Positions 57,375 to 64,000 of a DNA stretch of 64,000 nucleotides are shown here, piece after piece. The position numbers were made by a program, and so were the translations under genes. The number at the start of each line of letters is the position of its first letter. Positions within the stretch are counted from its first letter, which is position 1. The notes below the pieces were generated by a model, which was not told the origin of the DNA, ran no database searches, and saw only the letters and a list, made by a program, of their open reading frames with translations. The DNA comes from Heyndrickxia acidiproducens DSM 23148 (GTDB lineage Bacteria > Bacillota > Bacilli > Bacillales > Bacillaceae_C): the NCBI RefSeq assembly GCF_000374345.1, contig NZ_KB893983.1:20518-84517 (forward strand), given 5' to 3'.

Positions 57375-58535
57375 ATGGATAAATATTTTGATGTGATAGT
57401 GGTTGGAGCAGGTTCAATAGGAATGGCATCCGGATATTTTTTAGCAAAGCAAGGGATAAAAACATTATTGATTGACGCATTTGATCCGCCCCATGCATCG
57501 GGCAGCCATCATGGCGACACCAGAATTATCCGCCAAGCATACGGGGAGGGGCGTGATTATGTGCCGCTCGTATTGCGGGCGCAAACGTTGTGGAATGAAT
57601 TAGAACAAGTATCAGGAGATAAAATTTTTGCGCAGACCGGCGTGCTGAGTTTCAGCCCTGAAGGACATTCATCGTTTCTCGACGAAGCGATTGCAAGTGC
57701 AAAAGCGTACAGCCTCCCGATTGAAATGATGAATGGTACCGAAGTTAAAAAACGCTGGCCGGGGATTTCGGTTCCTGATCATTACCGCGCCATTTTCGAA
57801 CCGGATTCGGGCGTTTTGTTCCCGGAAAACTGCATCCGCGCATACCGCAAACTTGCTGAAGAAAACGGCGCTATACTGCTCACCAACGTGCCGGTAACAA
57901 ATATACAGGTTGGTAAAGGTTCCGTCAGTGTGGAAACAGCGAAAGGCGTATTTACGGCTGATCGAATTATTGTGAGTGGTGGAGCCTGGAACGGGAAGAT
58001 CCTTTCGAAATTAGGCTTGAATTTGCCTCTTTTACCCACCCGGCAAACGATCGGCTGGTTTGAAGCAGATGAAGATTTATATCGGGATACCGTTTTTCCG
58101 GCTTTTACTGCCGAAGTACCAGAAGGAATGTATTACGGGTTTCCAAGTTTTCGTGGAAGCGGGGTAAAAATTGGCCGCCATGATTACGGGCAGCCCGCAG
58201 ATCCCGATACGCTCAACCGCGAATTCGGTTATTATCCTGAAGATGAGGGCTATCTCCGGAATTTTTTGGAAAGCCATATGCCTCAAGCGGCGGGAAACTT
58301 AAAAAAAGGCAGCGTGTGCATGTATACGAAAACGCCGGATGAACACTTCATCATTGACAGGCATCCCTCCTATCCTCATGTCATCATTGCCGCAGGGTTT
58401 TCAGGACATGGATTTAAATTTGCGAGCGCAATAGGAGAACGATTGAGCCGGTTGGCATCAGCTTGGAAACCGGACGATATCCTGCCATTGTTTTCTATTA
58501 ACCGCCCCACTCTCCAAAAAAATGACGAGTTGTAG
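57375..58535 (+). CDS. FAD-dependent oxidoreductase, monomeric sarcosine oxidase / MTOX family
   Basis: A 386-residue flavoprotein close to SoxA and N-methyl-L-tryptophan oxidase. The FAD site is VIVVGAGSIGMASGYFLAKQ (about 6-25). SHHGDTRIIRQAYGEG is the family hallmark. The covalent-FAD cysteine region is KGSVCMYTKTPDEHFIID. The end GFSGHGFKFASAIGE is typical. Members oxidise N-methyl amino acids or L-pipecolate with O2, giving H2O2. ATG 57375 is preferred, with AGGGAG 12 nt upstream; ATG 57366 is possible. It ends 55 bp before repeat array 3. Confidence 0.9.
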   Translation: MDKYFDVIVVGAGSIGMASGYFLAKQGIKTLLIDAFDPPHASGSHHGDTRIIRQAYGEGRDYVPLVLRAQTLWNELEQVSGDKIFAQTGVLSFSPEGHSSFLDEAIASAKAYSLPIEMMNGTEVKKRWPGISVPDHYRAIFEPDSGVLFPENCIRAYRKLAEENGAILLTNVPVTNIQVGKGSVSVETAKGVFTADRIIVSGGAWNGKILSKLGLNLPLLPTRQTIGWFEADEDLYRDTVFPAFTAEVPEGMYYGFPSFRGSGVKIGRHDYGQPADPDTLNREFGYYPEDEGYLRNFLESHMPQAAGNLKKGSVCMYTKTPDEHFIIDRHPSYPHVIIAAGFSGHGFKFASAIGERLSRLASAWKPDDILPLFSINRPTLQKNDEL

Positions 58536-58590
58536 GTAAATATCGGGTTGTGCCGGATGACCTTTCAAACGATAAAATCAGATCAATAGT

Positions 58591-59056
58591 CTTTCATAGC
58601 CGATTTACAACTACACGGTCGTTCATCCTCTTCATGAGCGCCCACGCCTGCTGAGTTTTTAATCAAACGGTCGTTCATCCTCTTTATGAACGCCCGCACC
58701 TGCTGAATAATGAATCAAACGGTCGCTCATCCGCCATATGAACGCCCGCGCCGGCCGAGTTTTTAATCAAACGGTCGTTCATCCTCTTTATGAACGCCCG
58801 CGCCTGCTGAGTTTTTAATCAAACGGTCGCTCATCCCCTTTATGAACGCCCGCGCCTGCTGAGTTTTTAATCAAACGGTCGCTCATCCCCTTCATGAACG
58901 CCCACGCCGGCCGAGTTTTTAATCAAACGGTCGCTCATCCCCTTCATGAACGCCCGCGCCTGCTGAGTTTTTAATCAAACGGTCGCTCATCCGCCGTATG
59001 AGCGACCGCACCGGCTAAATAATTAATCAAACGGTCGTTCAAAAGCCGAATGAAGT
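58591..59056. repeat. 52-bp palindromic repeat array 3 (9 cores)
   Basis: Cores CGTTCAT-N7-ATGAACG start at 58620, 58672, 58724 and on to 59036, each exactly 52 bp apart; the last is decayed. A single CTTTCAT half lies at 58591. In the unit at 58984 both arms have changed together (CGCTCAT and ATGAGCG). Linkers begin CCCGCGCC and end CGGT, as in linker B of array 2, but their middle (GAGTTTTTAATCAAA) is different. The array lies between the convergent genes at 58535 and 59237. Confidence 0.95.
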
Positions 59057-59167
59057 CCCATTCAACAGGAAAACAGAGGATGGCGGTCGTTCATTTATCG
59101 GGCAAACTCCAACCGCATTCCCGGCTGGTCGGCCGTTCGTGGTGACAACGATGAGACAAGTTAAAAA

Positions 59168-59216
59168 AGAGTTAAAAAGGAGACAGCCTTACCGGTATGC
59201 GGCTGCCTCTTTTCTG
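59168..59216 (-). terminator. Terminator of the SDR gene
   Basis: On the minus strand AAAAGAGGCAGCC pairs with GGCTGTCTCCTTTT and is followed by T. Confidence 0.88.
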
Positions 59217-59236
59217 TTTACTGCGAACCCGGCCGG

Positions 59237-60019
59237 TCAGCCGCGTAGCAGTGATTCGGTTCCGTCGATGTAGATGTCTGTTCCGCTGATGTGGCTGGAA
59301 TCATCAGATGCGAGAAACAGGACGAGGTCTGCGACTTGTTCCGGTTTGCCCGGCCCCTCTGCAAGCGGCTGGTCGCCTTTTGGAAATTCGACCGGAATAT
59401 TGACCTTTTCCAACGCTTCAGTACGGTTTGTGTTTTGTTCGATTTTCGTTTCTATTGCACCGGGGCAGACGGCATTGACGCGGATTTTATAGCGGGCCAG
59501 TTCCAGTGCTGCCATCTTCATAAATGCGACCTGGCCGGCTTTTGAACTGCTGTAGGCGGACATACCAATATTCGAGAATATGCGGTTGCCGTTGATTGAA
59601 CTTGTAATGATAATGCTGCCGCCATGCGTTTTTAAATGCGGGATTGAATACTTCGTAAACAGGAACGACCCTTTTAAGTTAGTGGTGATGGTTTCGTCCC
59701 AATCTTCCGGGGACATATCTTCAATCGGCGCCACCGTTCCATTAATGCCGGCATTGGAGAATACAATATCCAGGCGCCCCCAGTGATGAACCACTTCATC
59801 AACGGCATGCTTGACCCGGTCGGGATTTGCGACATCCACTTCCAAAGCCAAAGCTTCCCCGCCTTTTTCATTAATGACGTTCTTTACTTTATCGGCCCTC
59901 TCTTGTTTGATGTCCATTACGCAAACTTTTGCACCTTCCCCGGCAAGCTTCAGGGCGGATGCTTTTCCGATACCTGAACCGCCCCCGGTGACAATGGCTA
60001 CTCTGTCTTTTAATTTCAT
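59237..60019 (-). CDS. Short-chain dehydrogenase/reductase
   Basis: A 260-residue classical SDR. The coenzyme motif is TGGGSGIGKA (about 11-20), and NAGINGT holds the fold. The catalytic Ser is in ITSSINGN and the Tyr/Lys pair is in SAYSSSKAG. The coenzyme is probably NAD, by the Asp in VCVMDIKQ. It should oxidise or reduce an alcohol or ketone; the substrate is unknown. ATG 60019 has GAGGAG 9 nt upstream. A long C-terminal loop (about 190-225, rich in Thr, Glu and Pro) is specific. Confidence 0.9.
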   Translation of the reverse strand: MKLKDRVAIVTGGGSGIGKASALKLAGEGAKVCVMDIKQERADKVKNVINEKGGEALALEVDVANPDRVKHAVDEVVHHWGRLDIVFSNAGINGTVAPIEDMSPEDWDETITTNLKGSFLFTKYSIPHLKTHGGSIIITSSINGNRIFSNIGMSAYSSSKAGQVAFMKMAALELARYKIRVNAVCPGAIETKIEQNTNRTEALEKVNIPVEFPKGDQPLAEGPGKPEQVADLVLFLASDDSSHISGTDIYIDGTESLLRG

Positions 60020-60215
60020 CTTTTCTACTCCTCTCTGTGGAATACTCCAGTAGTTTACCCATTCCGGCCCGGCTTGTAACACCTGCTGAGCCGGCAATCT
60101 GTCAAGCCCGTTCGTTGTTTTTCTTTTGTTTTCCTTGTAAGATGTAGATAGTTACATTGTTTCCAAAACGATCTTTTGGAAAATGTTGGCGTTGAGATAT
60201 CGGAGGGGGTACACG

Positions 60216-61307
60216 ATGGGAAATTTTGCTGTAATTATACCTGCCCTGAATCCCGGAAAAATGTTGATTCATTATGTGGACAGCCTGCTGGCAAATGGGG
60301 CGGCGCATATTATTATCGTAAATGATGGAAGCAAAGATGAGTGTGCACCTATTTTTGAGGAAATTGAAAAAAATAGAAAGTGTACCGTTCTGCAACATTC
60401 GGTAAACCGCGGGAAGGGACGGGCGTTAAAGACGGCATTTGCGTATTTTTTGGAGCACCACGCAAACCTGATCGGCGTGATTACGGCAGACGCAGACGGT
60501 CAGCATACGGCGGCGGATGTCACCAGAATAGCGGAGGCACTGAATGAAAACCGCAATGGCATCATTTTGGGGGCAAGGGATTTTAACCAGGCGAATGTGC
60601 CGGCAAAAAGCAAGATCGGCAACAGGCTGACGAGTTTCATGTTTGAAGCCTTATACGGCGCAAAAGTCGGAGATACGCAGACAGGCCTGCGCGGCATTCC
60701 GAAACAGGAGCTTCCCTGGATGGTTGCTTTAAAGGGCGAGCGGTTTGAATATGAAATGAACATGCTTATTTATGCGAAAAGGATGAAAGTGGCGCTGCTT
60801 GAAGTGCCGGTCCAAACGATTTATTTTAACCATAATGCTGGCACAAACTATCACTCTATCAAGGATTCTTTTAAAATTTTCAGGAAGATTCTTTCTGGCA
60901 TGATTTATTATGCTTATCCAGCCTTGCTTTACTTCCTGATCGATATGCTTAGTTTTGCCCTGTTTTTCCGCTATTTGCTGAACGGGGTTCCATTCTTATG
61001 GAAGTTGTTTGTTTCAACCGTGCTTTCGCAGCTGGCCGCTTTTGGCACCGATATGCTCGCCAAACGCAAACTTTTGCATATGCAGCACTTTTTTGTTCGA
61101 TCGATAGGGGTTTTATGCGGATTCATTGTGATTGCTTTTTCCCTGTTGGCAGGCGCATCCGCATATCTGCAGCTGGATCTTCTGTTTGCAAAGCTTGCGG
61201 CCAGTGTTATCCTGGCTGTGGTTTTTTATCAAATCCAGCTGCACTGGGATGTAATTGACACCCAGGGGCAGGCGCAACTGCCATTGGAGGAGAGGCGCCA
61301 TGGATAA
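60216..61307 (+). CDS. Family 2 glycosyltransferase with GtrA-like membrane domain
   Basis: A 363-residue protein. The GT2 (DPM1-like) domain covers about 1-230, with IIPALNPGKML at the start, IIVNDGSKD and the metal motif TADADGQHTAA. Four membrane helices at about 240-350 form a GtrA/DPMS-like anchor. Such proteins move sugars onto undecaprenyl phosphate or lipids at the inner face of the membrane. GGAGGGGG lies before the ATG. Its last 8 bp overlap the next gene (ATGGATAA), so both form a coupled pair. Confidence 0.88.
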   Translation: MGNFAVIIPALNPGKMLIHYVDSLLANGAAHIIIVNDGSKDECAPIFEEIEKNRKCTVLQHSVNRGKGRALKTAFAYFLEHHANLIGVITADADGQHTAADVTRIAEALNENRNGIILGARDFNQANVPAKSKIGNRLTSFMFEALYGAKVGDTQTGLRGIPKQELPWMVALKGERFEYEMNMLIYAKRMKVALLEVPVQTIYFNHNAGTNYHSIKDSFKIFRKILSGMIYYAYPALLYFLIDMLSFALFFRYLLNGVPFLWKLFVSTVLSQLAAFGTDMLAKRKLLHMQHFFVRSIGVLCGFIVIAFSLLAGASAYLQLDLLFAKLAASVILAVVFYQIQLHWDVIDTQGQAQLPLEERRHG

Positions 61308-62004
61308 CGGGTTCGGGATTTTTTTTAAAGCGGTGCGGGGGATTGCCCGGATATTCTTCCCGGCTTACAAAGCGGATATTTCCAGGCAGATTGACGGCCC
61401 GGTTGTCTATATTTCCCATCACCGCAACCTGTTCGGGCCTTTTATCACCCTGCTTTGGTATCCAAGAACGGTGCGGACCTGGATCCTTCATGTGTTTCTT
61501 GACAGGAAGGCGTGCTATCAGCAGTATGCCGGTTATACGTTTACTAAAAGATTCGGACTACATCCTGCAATTGCAAAACCGGCTGCTTTTCTGCTTTCGT
61601 TCGGCATTTCAAGGCTGCTGCAATCCGGAAAAAGCATCCCCGTTTACAGAGGTTCGAAAAAAATACTGCGCACATTCCAGATGAGTGTAGAGGCCCTTCA
61701 AAAAGGAGAGAGCGTTGCAATTTTTCCGGATATCGATTATACCGATTCGTCCGCGTCTGTTAAAGGCATGTACAACGGCTTTCTTTATTTGGAAAAATAC
61801 TATTATAAAAAAACGGGCCGACATGTCCGGTTTGTTCCCCTGTACGCGAGTAAAAGAAAACGGCTGCTGGTTGCAGATGCCCCGATTTGTTTTCGGGACG
61901 GGGAAAACTTCCGGACAGAAAAAGAAGTCGTTTATGAAAAACTGCATACCGCATTAAACACTTTGGCGGAACAATCCGGAGAGATGGAAGAAAGCATGTG
62001 CTGA
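61300..62004 (+). CDS. PlsC-like acyltransferase
   Basis: A 234-residue, lysophospholipid-acyltransferase-like protein. The segment VYISHHRNLFGPF occupies the place of the usual His-X4-Asp motif, but the Asp is not where it is expected. GSKKILRTFQMSVEALQKGE and VAIFPDIDYTDSS resemble blocks II and III (glycerolipid binding, FPEG-type). It may transfer an acyl group to a lipid or sugar made by the partner glycosyltransferase; this is inferred from the overlap. GGAGGAG precedes the ATG. It could also be inactive or use a different acid. Confidence 0.75.
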   Translation: MDNGFGIFFKAVRGIARIFFPAYKADISRQIDGPVVYISHHRNLFGPFITLLWYPRTVRTWILHVFLDRKACYQQYAGYTFTKRFGLHPAIAKPAAFLLSFGISRLLQSGKSIPVYRGSKKILRTFQMSVEALQKGESVAIFPDIDYTDSSASVKGMYNGFLYLEKYYYKKTGRHVRFVPLYASKRKRLLVADAPICFRDGENFRTEKEVVYEKLHTALNTLAEQSGEMEESMC

Positions 62005-62027
62005 TGGGGCATGCTTCTTTTTTTAAA
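61984..62027 (+). terminator. Terminator of the glycosyltransferase-acyltransferase pair
   Basis: AAGCATG pairs with CATGCTT and is followed by CTTTTTTT. It overlaps the stop codon. Confidence 0.85.
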
Positions 62028-62194
62028 ATATAGAAAGTGTATTAAACTATTGCTGCACTGCGGCCTGCTGTAAAAGATAGCAATCATGCAAATTGATCTA
62101 AGATCTTGATGTAACAACTTAAGTTCATTCATTTTATAGAATAAGAATATGAAAAGTTCTAAAACAGGGAATTTACGAACTTGAAGTGTTCTCC

Positions 62195-62222
62195 TAAAGA
62201 CTACCCCCGTATCCCCCGATAA
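62195..62222 (+). promoter_or_regulatory. Sigma-D-like promoter of the chemoreceptor gene
   Basis: TAAA (62195-62198), a 16-bp spacer and CCCGATAA (62215-62222) fit the motility sigma factor pattern TAAA-N15-GCCGATAT with six of eight -10 bases. It lies 42 bp before the start codon of a chemotaxis gene, which is where such a promoter is expected. Confidence 0.65.
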
Positions 62223-62264
62223 AAATATATGATCATGTTTATCAATTCAAAGGGGAGACAGCAA

Positions 62265-64000
62265 TTGAAAAGAAAGGAACAGCAAAAAACGGCAAAGAGA
62301 TTTTTTTCTCTTCGTTATAAATGGGGGCTGATCATTTGTGCTACCATTTTGATTTCTATTATAACCACCGTCGGGCTGATGTATTTCACAACCGGAAAAA
62401 TTCTAAAAACGAATGACCGGTCCGTTAATAAAATGTACGCCAACCAGGTGGCAGCCCGGATTGAGGCTGAACTGTCAAACTATGAAAATTCGCTCAGCCA
62501 GTTAGACGGCCTGGTTACGGCTGACATTCAACAAAAGAAAAAAATGTCCGATATCGAAGCGTCGATCCATGCGGTCCAGTCGCGCAACAGCACGTTGGTT
62601 GCCGCTTATTATATGGACTTTCAAACCGGGAAACTTCATATTTCGCCATACGCCAAAATGGATCTCGATGTAAGAAACACGAATATTTACAAATATTTAA
62701 CGGCAAATCCGAAGACACAGTGGATGGACGTCTATCAAGATAAGGTAACCGGAAAAATTATGACTTCTGTTGTATCGCCGGTTTTTTCTGAAGGCAAAAT
62801 GATTGGTGCAGTCGGTTATGATATCAATCTATCCACGATTGGAAAAGCAAGAGCAGCGATAGAGAAGGAATCGGATCACCGCATTGCGATTTTGGATCCT
62901 AAAGGGGTCATTGTCACATCTTTTATCAAAAACGGTAATGGCAGGAATATCAGGCCTTCCAACAGCGGAAAAGTAGAAGGTGTGAAAGATATCAGCAGTG
63001 CTGCCCGTTTAAAAAAAGAATTTAACTGGGCCGATGCGATTTACAGCCGGCAAAATTCAACCGGTACATTCACTTGGAACGGCACATCTTACAATCTGTA
63101 CGCAACCACTGTTCCGAAAATGGGCTGGAAAGTCATTTCCTTTGAACCGCAGCAGGCTTTTGCCGCGAAAGTCAGCAAACTGAAACATGCGGGGCTGCTT
63201 TCTATATTGATCGGCCTTGTGATCGGGATTTTGTTTGCTGCTTTTATCGCCGGTTACCTCGTTAAGATCATCAAAAAGCTGCAGCAGGTATTGGGCAAAA
63301 CCGCAGAAGGGGATCTGGTGACAAAGTTTGTTGTCCACTCAAATGATGAAATCGGGGATTTGTCGAAAAGCTATAACAATATGCTGCACGGTATGCGGAA
63401 CCTGATCGCAAAGGTTCACGGCAATGTCGATTCCGTTAATGAGGCGGCATCCGGCCTAAAAAGGATCACAGGAGAAAATCAGGCGGCGATTACCGATGTA
63501 TCAAAAGCGGTTGAAGAAATTGCCGCCGGTGCCAGCAATCAATCGGACCAAGCTGAAGCTGGTTCCGTAGCGGTTCATGATTTGAGCGGTGAAATTGAAA
63601 AACTGGCCGAACAGTCCGGCGTAATCGAAAAAGCGGTGGATGAGGCCAATACGCAGATTGAGTCTGGTACAAAACAGGTGGAAGGACTGGAAGGGTCTTA
63701 TCAGAAATTGGAGCAGGCATTTGAAAAAGTCACAGCCATGATCACGAATTTAAATGAAAAATCGCAATCCATTTCAGAAGTGACAGGAGTGATTTCACAA
63801 ATTGCCGAACAGACGAATTTGCTTTCTCTGAATGCCTCTATTGAAGCGGCGCGCGCAGGGGAAAACGGTAAAGGTTTTGCCATTGTCGCCAATGAGGTCC
63901 GCAATTTGGCGGAGCAGTCGAAAAAATCGACAAAAGCTATCCAAAAAACGATTGCCGATGTACTTGTGGATACAAAGGAACTCGTCGGCGTCATGACAGA
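62265..64000 (+). CDS. Methyl-accepting chemotaxis protein (partial, runs off the window)
   Basis: The first 578 codons of a chemoreceptor. TM1 is at about 21-42, then an extracellular double-Cache-type sensor (about 45-305, with [19 protein letters not shown] and [13 protein letters not shown]), TM2 at about 310-330, a HAMP domain (about 332-385) and the signalling helices with the conserved tip [20 protein letters not shown] followed by [20 protein letters not shown]. It passes ligand signals to CheA/CheW. The start is TTG 62265, shown by AAGGGGAG 7 nt upstream. The ligand is probably an amino acid or small organic acid, by domain type only. The C-terminus is missing. Confidence 0.93.
   Translation, partial: MKRKEQQKTAKRFFSLRYKWGLIICATILISIITTVGLMYFTTGKILKTNDRSVNKMYANQVAARIEAELSNYENSLSQLDGLVTADIQQKKKMSDIEASIHAVQSRNSTLVAAYYMDFQTGKLHISPYAKMDLDVRNTNIYKYLTANPKTQWMDVYQDKVTGKIMTSVVSPVFSEGKMIGAVGYDINLSTIGKARAAIEKESDHRIAILDPKGVIVTSFIKNGNGRNIRPSNSGKVEGVKDISSAARLKKEFNWADAIYSRQNSTGTFTWNGTSYNLYATTVPKMGWKVISFEPQQAFAAKVSKLKHAGLLSILIGLVIGILFAAFIAGYLVKIIKKLQQVLGKTAEGDLVTKFVVHSNDEIGDLSKSYNNMLHGMRNLIAKVHGNVDSVNEAASGLKRITGENQAAITDVSKAVEEIAAGASNQSDQAEAGSVAVHDLSGEIEKLAEQSGVIEKAVDEANTQIESGTKQVEGLEGSYQKLEQAFEKVTAMITNLNEKSQSISEVTGVISQIAEQTNLLSLNASIEAARAGENGKGFAIVANEVRNLAEQSKKSTKAIQKTIADVLVDTKELVGVMT

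Overview
The window is chromosomal DNA of an endospore-forming Bacillaceae bacterium of moderate GC. Gene content and order match the Bacillus subtilis block that runs from yusN/fadNAE through suf, yun, yut, yum and yui to pgi and yugO, read in the opposite direction. The composition and the intergenic repeats make a Heyndrickxia/Weizmannia (Bacillus) coagulans-like species a reasonable guess, but the species is inferred. I see no phage, no complete insertion sequence, no CRISPR-Cas locus and no rRNA.

Layout. 0-1.2 kb: a 52-bp repeat array, two CotF-like spore proteins and a YuzL-like peptide. 1.3-6.8 kb: the fatty acid beta-oxidation operon fadN-fadA-fadE behind a FadR operator. 7-8.7 kb: ArsC/Spx-like protein, glycine cleavage H protein, thioredoxin-like protein, SCP2-like protein. 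9-14.3 kb: sufCDSUB iron-sulfur assembly operon. 14.5-24 kb: yunD, yunC, yunB, lytH, lipA, yutD-yutI, yuzD and yutM. 24-30 kb: ferredoxin-NADP reductase YumC, NDH-2 YumB with a Rex-like operator, a tandem 149-bp structured repeat, YuiB, YuiC and leucyl aminopeptidase. 30-34.7 kb: a gerK-type germinant receptor operon (A-C-B) with a divergent two-TM protein. 34.8-37 kb: an AT-rich ABC exporter that looks acquired. 37-46 kb: MenI-like thioesterase, MFS transporter, cyclophilin, an L,D-transpeptidase with an apparent ATA start, class III fructose bisphosphatase and two aldo-keto reductases. 46-52.6 kb: old yellow enzyme NamA, XRE regulator, YugI, YuzA, Pgi, a large 52-bp array and the YugO K+ channel. 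52.8-58.5 kb: two tRNA-Ala genes, then a catabolic group of imino-acid reductase, aldehyde dehydrogenase and two flavin amine oxidases. 58.6-64 kb: a third 52-bp array, an SDR, a glycosyltransferase/acyltransferase pair and the start of a chemoreceptor behind a sigma-D-like promoter.

How the genes work together. The SUF operon, the carriers YutI and YutM, lipoyl synthase LipA and the lipoate-carrying GcvH form an Fe-S/lipoate theme. FadNAE with NDH-2 links fatty acid oxidation to NADH turnover. Many genes serve sporulation and germination: CotF-like proteins, YunB, LytH, YutH, the GerK-type receptor and small Tyr/Pro-rich proteins.

The most unusual signal is not a gene. Three separate arrays share an exact 52-bp period (about five DNA helical turns), a core of two 7-bp inverted arms around a 7-bp loop, and array-specific 31-bp linkers. 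Two of them lie between convergent genes and the third abuts a gene's 3' end. A second family, 149 bp long with compensatory base changes, sits directly behind stop codons in the sense orientation. Both deserve follow-up.
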